Source: Siphonodentalium dalli
Lineage: Eukaryota > Mollusca > Scaphopoda > Gadilida > Siphonodentaliidae
Assembly (NCBI GenBank): GCA_032622095.1
Contig: CP136062.1
Span: 150,220,875 to 150,284,874 of the forward strand
Length of the DNA: 64,000 bases
Reading direction: 5' to 3'
Shown: positions 45,000 to 56,525 of the stretch, one piece after another
Layout of the letters: the number at the start of each line of letters is the position of its first letter
Position numbering within the stretch: position 1 is the stretch's first letter
Made by a program: the position numbers and the translations under genes
The notes under the pieces: generated by a model
Told to the model about the DNA's origin: nothing
The model's database searches: none
Seen by the model: only the letters and a program-made list of their open reading frames with translations

Positions 45000-45809
45000 T
45001 TATTGTAACCACTTATGTTCGCGGATTTCAGAGAGGGTTATGCGTTTATTCACATCTGGTTCCAGAAGTCTCAATACTAAATCGACACAGTCATTCCCAA
45101 CTTCGAGCGATTTTGGCAGCAGTGTTTCTCCGGGGGTTTGATTCTTCACAATTTTCTGGATATATGAGTTGCTGAATGGCATTCTTCCAAACACCAATGA
45201 GTACATAATTATGCCCAAGCTCCATATATCTGCCATAAATGGATCGTAGTTTTCGCCCCGTATTATTTCAGGAGAAATATATGAAGAGCTCCCACAGAAA
45301 GTATTGCTCAATTCCTTCATGTTGGACATGCGCCTCGCAAAGCCAAAGTCGGTTATCTTTGCTTTGCCATTTAAGTCGAGCAGGATATTTTCCAATTTGA
45401 GATCTCGGTGCGCTATCTTCTGCTCATGCAGATTAACAACACCGTGAATAATTTGTTTGAATAATTGCTTTGCTTCGCCTTCGTTCATGGGGCCATTGTC
45501 AGTAATTTTGTCCAAGAGGTCACCTCCCCGAACCAGTTCCATGAAGATGTAAATATTTTCCTTCAGTTCGATAACATTATGCAGCTTGACAACGCTATCT
45601 GAACTAATGCTCGAGAGAACGTTTATTTCTCTCGGTAAGAACTTTTCTAGGAACTCGGGTGAAGCATTCGTCTTATTGATTATTTTCACCGCCATTTCGA
45701 CGGCTTTCTTTCCATTATTGTATACGCATTCTCTGATCTTGCCGAACGACCCTTCGCCCAGCTTTCGACCCAGAATGTATCCTTTTTTCGCAAGAAATGA
45801 ATTTTCCAT
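45000..45809 (-). CDS. TSSK-like kinase, copy 13
   Basis: Intact frame with the reference protein. Confidence 0.9.
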   Translation of the reverse strand: MENSFLAKKGYILGRKLGEGSFGKIRECVYNNGKKAVEMAVKIINKTNASPEFLEKFLPREINVLSSISSDSVVKLHNVIELKENIYIFMELVRGGDLLDKITDNGPMNEGEAKQLFKQIIHGVVNLHEQKIAHRDLKLENILLDLNGKAKITDFGFARRMSNMKELSNTFCGSSSYISPEIIRGENYDPFMADIWSLGIIMYSLVFGRMPFSNSYIQKIVKNQTPGETLLPKSLEVGNDCVDLVLRLLEPDVNKRITLSEIREHKWLQ

Positions 45810-45898
45810 TTTTATTATAGAAAGTTTGAACTTTGTCCATTTCCTTTATTTATAGATTTTTTTCCAAACGACCCGAGCATCGGAGCGTGACCCTTGTC

Positions 45899-46747
45899 AT
45901 AAAGGTCACGACATTGTCAACCGGACTTGGATGTATAAAAGCCTCCTTTATCAGAGATTTCTTCATTTACAATGTCCTGAAAAACTATTTCACTTTGGAG
46001 CAATGACAAGTTGAGAAACTTGGATTGTTCACTTTTGATTACGAAACAACTTTTACTATTAAAAAAATTTGATGAATAAATGTTTCCGTGCATTTCACGG
46101 AAACATGGAATTTCCCCACCCCCGCAATCGGTGAACGTCACATACATGTTATAAAGGTCACGACATTGCCAACCGGACTTGGATGTATAAAAGCCTCCTT
46201 TATCAAAGATTTCTTCATTTACAATGTCCTGAATAACTATTCCACTTTGGAGCAATGACAAGTTGAGAAACTTGGATTGTTCACTTTTGATTACGAAACA
46301 ACTTTTACTATAAAAAAAATCTGATGAATAAATGTTTCCGTGCATTTCACGGAAACATGGAATTTCCCCACCCCCGCAATCGGTGAACGTCACAGACATG
46401 TTATAAAGGTCACAACATTGCCAACCGGACTTGGATGTATAAAAGCCTCCTTTATCAAAGATTTCTTCATTTACAATGTCCTGAAAAACTATTCCACTTT
46501 GGAGCAATGACAAGTTGAGAAACTTGGATTGTTCACTTTTGATTACGAAACAACTTTTACTATAAAAACAATCTGATGAAAGCAAGTTTCCGTGCATTTC
46601 ACGGAAACTTGGAATTTCCCCGCCCCCGCAAATTTCTTCATTTGAAAAACTATTTCACTTTGGAGCAATGACAAGTTGAGAAACTTGGATTGTTCACTTT
46701 TGATTACGAAATAACTTTTACTATACAAAAATCTGATTCCGTGCAGG
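45899..46747 (-). repeat. Monomer block 13, three monomers, variant CCD
   Basis: Same 1,008-base deletion and same joined 226-codon frame (46597-45917) as block 11, so the short form was itself copied. Private change at about 46235 (Phe to Ile). Confidence 0.88.
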
Positions 46748-46880
46748 ACAAAACCATGAACTGCAAAAAAGGAAAAATTAACGGGGATTCCCCTTCCATA
46801 CAAACGACAGAACCAGTCCTTGTGAGTCTTGGAAATGTTTGTATATAAAATTTGGTTGAGAATTTTTTTAAAGAAAAAAA

Positions 46881-47690
46881 TTATTGTAACCACTTATGTT
46901 CGCGGATTTCAGAGAGGGTTATGCGTTTATTCACATCTGGTTCCAGAAGTCTCAATACTAAATCGACACAGTCATTCCCAACTTCGAGCGATTTTGGCAG
47001 CAGTGTTTCTCCGGGGGTTTGATTCTTCACAATTTTCTGGATATATGAGTTGCTGAATGGCATTCTTCCAAACACCAATGAGTACATAATTATGCCCAAG
47101 CTCCATATATCTGCCATAAATGGATCGTAGTTTTCGCCCCGTATTATTTCAGGAGAAATATATGAAGAGCTCCCACAGAAAGTATTGCTCAATTCCTTCA
47201 TGTTGGACATGCGCCTCGCAAAGCCAAAGTCGGTTATCTTTGCTTTGCCATTTAAGTCGAGCAGGATATTTTCCAATTTGAGATCTCGGTGCGCTATCTT
47301 CTGCTCATGCAGATTAACAACACCGTGAATAATTTGTTTGAATAATTGCTTTGCTTCGCCTTCGTTCATGGGGCCATTGTCAGTAATTTTGTCCAAGAGG
47401 TCACCTCCCCGAACCAGTTCCATGAAGATGTAAATATTTTCCTTCAGTTCGATAACATTATGCAGCTTGACAACGCTATCTGAACTAATGCTCGAGAGAA
47501 CGTTTATTTCTCTCGGTAAGAACTTTTCTAGGAACTCGGGTGAAGCATTCGTCTTATTGATTATTTTCACCGCCATTTCGACGGCTTTCTTTCCATTATT
47601 GTATACGCATTCTCTGATCTTGCCGAACGACCCTTCGCCCAGCTTTCGACCCAGAATGTATCCTTTTTTCGCAAGAAATGAATTTTCCAT
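46881..47690 (-). CDS. TSSK-like kinase, copy 14
   Basis: Intact frame with the reference protein. Confidence 0.9.
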   Translation of the reverse strand: MENSFLAKKGYILGRKLGEGSFGKIRECVYNNGKKAVEMAVKIINKTNASPEFLEKFLPREINVLSSISSDSVVKLHNVIELKENIYIFMELVRGGDLLDKITDNGPMNEGEAKQLFKQIIHGVVNLHEQKIAHRDLKLENILLDLNGKAKITDFGFARRMSNMKELSNTFCGSSSYISPEIIRGENYDPFMADIWSLGIIMYSLVFGRMPFSNSYIQKIVKNQTPGETLLPKSLEVGNDCVDLVLRLLEPDVNKRITLSEIREHKWLQ

Positions 47691-47779
47691 TTTTATTATA
47701 GAAAGTTTGAACTTTGTCCATTTCCTTTATTTATAGATTTTTTTCCAAACGACCCGAGCATCGGAGCGTGACCCTTGTC

Positions 47780-49384
47780 ATAAAGGTCACGACATTGTCA
47801 ACCGGACTTGGATGTATAAAAGCCTCCTTTATCAGAGATTTCTTCATTTACAATGTCCTGAAAAACTATTTCACTTTGGAGCAATGACAAGTTGAGAAAC
47901 TTGGATTGTTCACTTTTGATTACGAAACAACTTTTACTATTAAAAAAATTTGATGAATAAATGTTTCCGTGCATTTCACGGAAACATGGAATTTCCCCAC
48001 CCCCGCAATCGGTGAACGTCACATACATGTTATAAAGGTCACGACATTGCCAACCGGACTTGGATGTATAAAAGCCTCCTTTATCAAAGATTTCTTCATT
48101 TACAATGTCCTGAAAAACTATTCCACTTTGGAGCAATGACAAGTTGAGAAACTTGGATTGTTCACTTTTGATTACGAAACAACTTTTACTATAAAAAAAA
48201 TCTGATGAATAAATGTTTCCGTGCATTTCACGGACACTTGGAATTTACCCACCCCCGCAATCGATGAACGTCACAGACAAGTTATAACGGTCACGACATT
48301 GCCAACCGGACTTGGATGTATAAAAGCCTCCTTTATCAAAGATTTCTTCATTTACAATGTCCTGAAAAACTATTCCACTTTGGAGCAATGACAAGTTGAG
48401 AAACTTGGATTGTTCACTTTTGATTACGAAACAACTTTTACTATAAAAACAATCTGATGAAAGCAAGTTTCCGTGCATTTCACGGAAACTTGGAATTTCC
48501 CCACCCCCGCAATCGGTTAACGTCACAGACATGTTATAAAGGTCACGACATTGCCAACCGGACATGGATGTATAAAAGCCTCCTTTATCAAAGATTTCTT
48601 CATTTACAATGTCCTGAAAAACTATTCCACTTTGGAGCAATGACAAGTTGAGAAACTTGGATTGTTCACTTTTGATTACGAAACAACTTTTACTATAAAA
48701 AAAATCTGATGAATAAATGTTTCCGTGCATTTCACGGAAACATGGAATTTCCCCACCCCCGCAATCGGTGAACGTCACAGACATGTTATAAAGGTCACGA
48801 CATTGCCAACCGGACTTGGATGTATAAAAGCCTCCTTTATCAAAGATTTCTTCATTTACAATGTCCTGAAAAACTATTCCACTTTGGAGCAATGACAAGT
48901 TGAGAAACTTGGATTGTTCACTTTTGATTACGAAACAACTTTTACTATAAAAAAAATCTGATGAATAAATGTTTCCGTGCATTTCACGGAAACATGGAAT
49001 TTCCCCACCCCCGCAATCGGTGAACGTCACAGACATGTTATAAAGGTCACAACATTGCCAACCGGACTTGGATGTATAAAAGCCTCCTTTATCAAAGATT
49101 TCTTCATTTACAATGTCCTGAAAAACTATTCCACTTTGGAGCAATGACAAGTTGAGAAACTTGGATTGTTCACTTTTGATTACGAAACAACTTTTACTAT
49201 AAAAACAATCTGATGAAAGCAAGTTTCCGTGCATTTCACGGAAACTTGGAATTTCCCCGCCCCCGCATATTTCTTCATTTGAAAAACTATTTCACTTTGG
49301 AGCAATGACAAGTTGAGAAACTTGGATTGTTCACTTTTGATTACGAAATAACTTTTACTATACAAAAATCTGATTCCGTGCAGG
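47780..49384 (-). repeat. Monomer block 14, six monomers with an A/B hybrid, variant CCD
   Basis: One monomer (252 bases) is missing. The first frame has 329 codons (49234-48245). Alternation breaks: after the CCD A monomer comes one with B-type IYSSDFF but A-type Lys, then a plain B. This marks an exchange inside a monomer. Confidence 0.87.
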
Positions 49385-49517
49385 ACAAAACCATGAACTG
49401 CAAAAAAGGAAAAATTAACGGGGATTCCCCTTCCATACAAACGACAGAACCAGTCCTTGTGAGTCTTGGAAATGTTTGTATATAAAATTTGGTTGAGAAT
49501 TTTTTTAAAGAAAAAAA

Positions 49518-50328
49518 TTATTGTAACCACTTATGTTCGCGGATTTCAGAGAGGGTTATGCGTTTATTCACATCTGGTTCCAGAAGTCTCAATACTAAAT
49601 CGACACAGTCATTCCCAACTTCGAGCGATTTTGGCAGCAGTGTTTCTCCGGGGGTTTGATTCTTCACAATTTTCTGGATATATGAGTTGCTGAATGGCAT
49701 TCTTCCAAACACCAATGAGTACATAATTATGCCCAAGCTCCATATATCTGCCATAAATGGATCGTAGTTTTCGCCCCGTATTATTTCAGGAGAAATATAT
49801 GAAGAGCTCCCACACAAAGTATTGCTCAATTCCTTCATGTTGGACATGCGCCTCGCAAAGCCAAAGTCGGTTATCTTTGCTTTGCCATTTAAGTCGAGCA
49901 GGATATTTTCCAATTTGAGATCTCGGTGCGCTATCTTCTGCTCATGCAGATTAACAACACCGTGAATAATTTGTTTGAATAATTGCTTTGCTTCGCCTTC
50001 GTTCATGGGTGCCATTGTCAGTAATTTTGTTCAAGAGGTCACCTCCCCGAACCAGTTCCATGAAGATGTAAATATTTTCCTTCAGTTCGATAACATTATG
50101 CAGCTTGACAACGCTATCTGAACTAATGCTCGAGAGAACGTTTATTTCTCTCGGTAAGAACTTTTCTAGGAACTCGGGTGAAGCATTCGTCTTATTGATT
50201 ATTTTCACCGCCATTTCGACGGCTTTCTTTCCATTATTGTATACGCATTCTCTGATCTTGCCGAACGACCCTTCGCCCAGCTTTCGACCCAGAATGTATC
50301 CTTTTTTCGCAAGAAATGAATTTTCCAT
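49518..50328 (-). pseudogene. TSSK-like kinase, copy 15, single +1 frameshift
   Basis: An extra T at about 50010 shifts the frame after Gly106, giving a 125-codon frame (50328-49951) that ends early. A second frame (50015-49518) holds the rest, from the helix E region through HRD and DFG. It also has Asp100 to Asn (50031) and Phe171 to Leu (about 49815). The first product lacks the catalytic loop. Three amino-acid-level changes in one copy suggest relaxed constraint, but the extra base alone could be a sequencing error. Confidence 0.75.
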
Positions 50329-50417
50329 TTTTATTATAGAAAGTTTGAACTTTGTCCATTTCCTTTATTTATAGATTTTTTTCCAAACGACCCGTGCATC
50401 GGAGCGTGACCCTTGTC

Positions 50418-52273
50418 ATAAAGGTCACGACATTGTCAACCGGACTTGGATGTATAAAAGCCTCCTTTATCAGAGATTTCTTCATTTACAATGTCCTGAA
50501 AAACTATTTCACTTTGAGCAATGACAAGTTGAGAAACTTGGATTGTTCACTTTTGATTACGAAACAACTTTTACTATTAAAAAAATTTGATGAATAAATG
50601 TTTCCGTGCATTTCACGGAAACATGGAATTTCCCCACCCCCGCAATCGGTGAACGTCACATACATGTTATAAAGGTCACGACATTGCCAACCGGACTTGG
50701 ATGTATAAAAGCCTCCTTTATCAAAGATTTCTTCATTTACAATGTCCTGAAAAACTATTCCACTTTGGAGCAATGACAAGTTGAGAAACTTGGATTGTTC
50801 ACTTTTGATTACGAAACAACTTTTACTATAAAAAAAATCTGATGAATAAATGTTTCCGTGCATTTCACGGACACTTGGAATTTACCCACCCCCGCAATCG
50901 ATGAACGTCACAGACAAGTTATAACGGTCACGACATTGCCAACCGGACTTGGATGTATAAAAGCCTCCTTTATCAAAGATTTCTTCATTTACAATGTCCT
51001 GAAAAACTATTCCACTTTGGAGAAATGACAAGTTGAGAAACTTGGATTGTTCACTTTTGATTACGAAACAACTTTTACTATAAAAACAATCTGATGAAAG
51101 CAAGTTTCCGTGCATTTCACGGAAACTTGGAATTTCCCCACCCCCGCAATCGGTTAACGTCACAGACATGTTATAAAGGTCACGACATTGCCAACCGGAC
51201 ATGGATGTATAAAAGCCTCCTTTATCAAAGATTTCTTCATTTACAATGTCCTGAAAAACTATTCCACTTTGGAGCAATGACAAGTTGAGAAACTTGGATT
51301 GTTCACTTTTGATTACGAAACAACTTTTACTATAAAAAAAATCTGATGAATAAATGTTTCCGTGCATTTCACGGAAACATGGAATTTCCCCACCCCCGCA
51401 ATCGGTGAACGTCACAGACATGTTATAAAGGTCACGACATTGCCAACCGGACTTGGATGTATAAAAGCCTCCTTTATCAAAGATTTCTTCATTTACAATG
51501 TCCTGAAAAACTATTCCACTTTGGAGCAATGACAAGTTGAGAAACTTGGATTGTTCACTTTTGATTACGAAACAACTTTTACTATAAAAACAATCTGATG
51601 AAAGCAAGTTTCCGTGCATTTCACGGAAACTTGGAATTTCCACACCCACGCAATCGGTTAACGTCACAGACATGTTATAAAGGTCACGACATTGCCAACC
51701 GGACATGGATGTATAAAAGCCTCCTTTATCAAAGATTTCTTCATTTACAATGTCCTGAAAAACTATTCCACTTTGGAGCAATGACAAGTTGAGAAACTTG
51801 GATTGTTCACTTTTGATTACGAAACAACTTTTACTATAAAAAAAATCTGATGAATAAATGTTTCCGTGCATTTCACGGAAACATGGAATTTCCCCACCCC
51901 CGCAATCGGTGAACGTCACAGACATGTTATAAAGGTCACGACATTGCCAACCGGACTTGGATGTATAAAAGCCTCCTTTATCAAAGATTTCTTCATTTAC
52001 AATGTCCTGAAAAACTATTCCACTTTGGAGCAATGACAAGTTGAGAAACTTGGATTGTTCACTTTTGATTACGAAACAACTTTTACTATAAAAACAATCT
52101 GATGAAAGCAAGTTTCCGTGCATTTCACGGAAACTTGGAATTTCCCCGCCCCCGCAAATTTCTTCATTTGAAAAACTATTTCACTTTGGAGCAATGACAA
52201 GTTGAGAAACTTGGATTGTTCACTTTTGATTACGAAATAACTTTTACTATACAAAAATCTGATTCCGTGCAGG
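50418..52273 (-). repeat. Monomer block 15 (seven plus truncated eighth), one base missing
   Basis: A G is lost near 50516 (CTTTGAGCAA for CTTTGGAGCAA), which shortens the second frame to 119 codons. Other private changes are near 51023 and 51643. The neighbouring promoter region reads CCCGTGCATCGG at 50393, a variant shared only with the next unit (53282). Confidence 0.87.
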
Positions 52274-52406
52274 ACAAAACCATGAACTGCAAAAAAGGAA
52301 AAATTAACGGGGATTCCCCTTCCATACAAACGACAGAACCAGTCCTTGTGAGTCTTGGAAATGTTTGTATATAAAATTTGGTTGAGAATTTTTTTAAAGA
52401 AAAAAA

Positions 52407-53216
52407 TTATTGTAACCACTTATGTTCGCGGATTTCAGAGAGGGTTATGCGTTTATTCACATCTGGTTCCAGAAGTCTCAATACTAAATCGACACAGTCA
52501 TTCCCAACTTCGAGCGATTTTGGCAGCAGTGTTTCTCCGGGGGTTTGATTCTTCACAATTTTCTGGATATATGAGTTGCTGAATGGCATTCTTCCAAACA
52601 CCAATGAGTACATAATTATGCCCAAGCTCCATATATCTGCCATAAATGGATCGTAGTTTTCGCCCCGTATTATTTCAGGAGAAATATATGAAGAGCTCCC
52701 ACAGAAAGTATTGCTCAATTCCTTCATGTTGGACATGCGCCTCGCAAAGCCAAAGTCTGTTATCTTTGCTTTGCCATTTAAGTCGAGCAGGATATTTTCC
52801 AATTTGAGATCTCGGTGCGCTATCTTCTGCTCATGCAGATTAACAACACCGTGAATAATTTGTTTGAATAATTGCTTTGCTTCGCCTTCGTTCATGGGGC
52901 CATTGTCAGTAATTTTGTCCAAGAGGTCACCTCCCCGAACCAGTTCCATGAAGATGTAAATATTTTCCTTCAGTTCGATAACATTATGCAGCTTGACAAC
53001 GCTATCTGAACTAATGCTCGAGAGAACGTTTATTTCTCTCGGTAAGAACTTTTCTAGGAACTCGGGTGAAGCATTCGTCTTATTGATTATTTTCACCGCC
53101 ATTTCGACGGCTTTCTTTCCATTATTGTATACGCATTCTCTGATCTTGCCGAACGACCCTTCGCCCAGCTTTCGACCCAGAATGTATCCTTTTTTCGCAA
53201 GAAATGAATTTTCCAT
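52407..53216 (-). CDS. TSSK-like kinase, copy 16
   Basis: Intact frame with the reference protein. One silent change in the Thr153 codon at 52758, just before DFG. Confidence 0.9.
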   Translation of the reverse strand: MENSFLAKKGYILGRKLGEGSFGKIRECVYNNGKKAVEMAVKIINKTNASPEFLEKFLPREINVLSSISSDSVVKLHNVIELKENIYIFMELVRGGDLLDKITDNGPMNEGEAKQLFKQIIHGVVNLHEQKIAHRDLKLENILLDLNGKAKITDFGFARRMSNMKELSNTFCGSSSYISPEIIRGENYDPFMADIWSLGIIMYSLVFGRMPFSNSYIQKIVKNQTPGETLLPKSLEVGNDCVDLVLRLLEPDVNKRITLSEIREHKWLQ

Positions 53217-53305
53217 TTTTATTATAGAAAGTTTGAACTTTGTCCATTTCCTTTATTTATAGATTTTTTTCCAAACGACCCGTGCATCGGAGCGTGACCC
53301 TTGTC

Positions 53306-55162
53306 ATAAAGGTCACGACATTGTCAACCGGACTTGGATGTATAAAAGCCTCCTTTATCAGAGATTTCTTCATTTACAATGTCCTGAAAAACTATTTCAC
53401 TTTGGAGCAATGACAAGTTGAGAAACTTGGATTGTTCACTTTTGATTACGAAACAACTTTTACTATTAAAAAAATTTGATGAATAAATGTTTCCGTGCAT
53501 TTCACGGAAACATGGAATTTCCCCACCCCCGCAATCGGTGAACGTCACATACATGTTATAAAGGTCACGACATTGCCAACCGGACTTGGATGTATAAAAG
53601 CCTCCTTTATCAAAGATTTCTTCATTTACAATGTCCTGAAAAACTATTCCACTTTGGAGCAATGACAAGTTGAGAAACTTGGATTGTTCACTTTTGATTA
53701 CGAAACAACTTTTACTATAAAAAAAATCTGATGAATAAATGTTTCCGTGCATTTCACGGACACTTGGAATTTACCCACCCCCGCAATCGATGAACGTCAC
53801 AGACAAGTTATAACGGTCACGACATTGCCAACCGGACTTGGATGTATAAAAGCCTCCTTTATCAAAGATTTCTTCATTTACAATGTCCTGAAAAACTATT
53901 CCACTTTGGAGCAATGACAAGTTGAGAAACTTGGATTGTTCACTTTTGATTACGAAACAACTTTTACTATAAAAACAATCTGATGAAAGCAAGTTTCCGT
54001 GCATTTCACGGAAACTTGGAATTTCCCCACCCCCGCAATCGGTTAACGTCACAGACATGTTATAAAGGTCACGACATTGCCAACCGGACATGGATGTATA
54101 AAAGCCTCCTTTATCAAAGATTTCTTCATTTACAATGTCCTGAAAAACTATTCCACTTTGGAGCAATGACAAGTTGAGAAACTTGGATTGTTCACTTTTG
54201 ATTACGAAACAACTTTTACTATAAAAAAAATCTGATGAATAAATGTTTCCGTGCATTTCACGGAAACATGGAATTTCCCCACCCCCGCAATCGGTGAACG
54301 TCACAGACATGTTATAAAGGTCACGACATTGCCAACCGGACTTGGATGTATAAAAGCCTCCTTTATCAAAGATTTCTTCATTTACAATGTCCTGAAAAAC
54401 TATTCCACTTTGGAGCAATGACAAGTTGAGAAACTTGGATTGTTCACTTTTGATTACGAAACAACTTTTACTATAAAAACAATCTGATGAAAGCAAGTTT
54501 CCGTGCATTTCACGGAAACTTGGAATTTCCCCACCCACGCAATCGGTTAACGTCACAGACATGTTATAAAGGTCACGACATTGCCAACCGGACATGGATG
54601 TATAAAAGCCTCCTTTATCAAAGATTTCTTCATTTACAATGTCCTGAAAAACTATTCCACTTTGGAGCAATGACAAGTTGAGAAACTTGGATTGTTCACT
54701 TTTGATTACGAAACAACTTTTACTATAAAAAAAATCTGATGAATAAATGTTTCCGTGCATTTCACGGAAACATGGAATTTCCCCACCCCCGCAATCGGTG
54801 AACGTCACAGACATGTTATAAAGGTCACAACATTGCCAACCGGACTTGGATGTATAAAAGCCTCCTTTATCAAAGATTTCTTCATTTACAATGTCCTGAA
54901 AAACTATTCCACTTTGGAGCAATGACAAGTTGAGAAACTTGGATTGTTCACTTTTGATTACGAAACAACTTTTACTATAAAAACAATCTGATGAAAGCAA
55001 GTTTCCGTGCATTTCACGGAAACTTGGAATTTCCCCGCCCCCGCAAATTTCTTCATTTGAAAAACTATTTCACTTTGGAGCAATGACAAGTTGAGAAACT
55101 TGGATTGTTCACTTTTGATTACGAAATAACTTTTACTATACAAAAATCTGATTCCGTGCAGG
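53306..55162 (-). repeat. Monomer block 16 (seven plus truncated eighth), variant CCD
   Basis: Full-length block. The adjoining 3' flank of copy 17 has GGGGAATCCCC at about 55199, the mirror form of the usual palindrome, and is interrupted by an insertion. Confidence 0.9.
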
Positions 55163-55255
55163 ACAAAACCATGAACTGCAAAAAAGGAAAAATTAACGGG
55201 GAATCCCCTTCCATACAAACGACAGAACCAGTCCTTGTGAGTCTTGGAAATGTTT

Positions 55256-55586
55256 TTATCACATAATTTGGCCATAAAAGCAGTTTCATAATTATCGGTA
55301 ATAGACACGTTTAATATCAGCGCGTGCGATGACGTCACGGCGTTCTTCAAATAACTTGCGATCGCTGTAGTTCATGATTGTTGTTTTCGATGAATATTTC
55401 GCGTTGCTTCGGGTTTATTTGATCATGTGATAAAAGGTATCTCACACTCGTCCTATTTTATACGTAATTTATCAACCTCGTCCTCTAAATTCTATTTGAG
55501 CCTCGGTAAACCTCGGCTCAAATCGAATTTAGTGAACTCGGTTGATAAATTCCGTATAAAATAGAAACTCATGTGAGATCCTCTAT
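55256..55586. mobile_element. 331-bp palindromic insertion in the 3' flank of kinase copy 17
   Basis: It breaks the unit exactly between GGAAATGTTT and GTATATAAAA and occurs in no other unit. The left part is bounded by TTTTATCACAT (55254-55264) and its complement ATGTGATAAAA (55425-55435). The right part is a foldback: ATCTCACA (55439) pairs with TGTGAGAT (55572), and CTATTTTATACG plus AATTTATCAACC pair with their complements near 55540-55565, folding around GAGCCTCGGT. No coding capacity and no clear target duplication. It looks like one composite MITE or two adjacent ones. It also contains TGACGTCA. Confidence 0.75.
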
Positions 55587-55626
55587 GTATATAAAATTTG
55601 GTTGAGAATTTTTTTAAAGAAAAAAA

Positions 55627-56436
55627 TTATTGTAACCACTTATGTTCGCGGATTTCAGAGAGGGTTATGCGTTTATTCACATCTGGTTCCAGAAGTCTCA
55701 ATACTAAATCGACACAGTCATTCCCAACTTCGAGCGATTTTGGCAGCAGTGTTTCTCCGGGGGTTTGATTCTTCACAATTTTCTGGATATATGAGTTGCT
55801 GAATGGCATTCTTCCAAACACCAATGAGTACATAATTATGCCCAAGCTCCATATATCTGCCATAAATGGATCGTAGTTTTCGCCCCGTATTATTTCAGGA
55901 GAAATATATGAAGAGCTCCCACAGAAAGTATTGCTCAATTCCTTCATGTTGGACATGCGCCTCGCAAAGCCAAAGTCGGTTATCTTTGCTTTGCCATTTA
56001 AGTCGAGCAGGATATTTTCCAATTTGAGATCTCGGTGCGCTATCTTCTGCTCATGCAGATTAACAACACCGTGAATAATTTGTTTGAATAATTGCTTTGC
56101 TTCGCCTTCGTTCATGGGGCCATTGTCAGTAATTTTGTCCAAGAGGTCACCTCCCCGAACCAGTTCCATGAAGATGTAAATATTTTCCTTCAGTTCGATA
56201 ACATTATGCAGCTTGACAACGCTATCTGAACTAATGCTCGAGAGAACGTTTATTTCTCTCGGTAAGAACTTTTCTAGGAACTCGGGTGAAGCATTCGTCT
56301 TATTGATTATTTTCACCGCCATTTCGACGGCTTTCTTTCCATTATTGTATACGCATTCTCTGATCTTGCCGAACGACCCTTCGCCCAGCTTTCGACCCAG
56401 AATGTATCCTTTTTTCGCAAGAAATGAATTTTCCAT
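55627..56436 (-). CDS. TSSK-like kinase, copy 17
   Basis: Intact frame with the reference protein. The palindromic insertion begins 40 bases past its stop codon, so its 3' untranslated region and any termination signal differ from those of all other copies. Confidence 0.9.
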   Translation of the reverse strand: MENSFLAKKGYILGRKLGEGSFGKIRECVYNNGKKAVEMAVKIINKTNASPEFLEKFLPREINVLSSISSDSVVKLHNVIELKENIYIFMELVRGGDLLDKITDNGPMNEGEAKQLFKQIIHGVVNLHEQKIAHRDLKLENILLDLNGKAKITDFGFARRMSNMKELSNTFCGSSSYISPEIIRGENYDPFMADIWSLGIIMYSLVFGRMPFSNSYIQKIVKNQTPGETLLPKSLEVGNDCVDLVLRLLEPDVNKRITLSEIREHKWLQ

Positions 56437-56525
56437 TTTTATTATAGAAAGTTTGAACTTTGTCCATTTCCTTTATTTATAGATTTTTTTCCAAACGACC
56501 CGAGCATCGGAGCGTGACCCTTGTC

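Noticed and set aside
54958-55350. A 130-codon frame spanning the insertion
   Set aside because: It is the 116-codon frame with a new beginning supplied by the inserted palindrome; chance extension.
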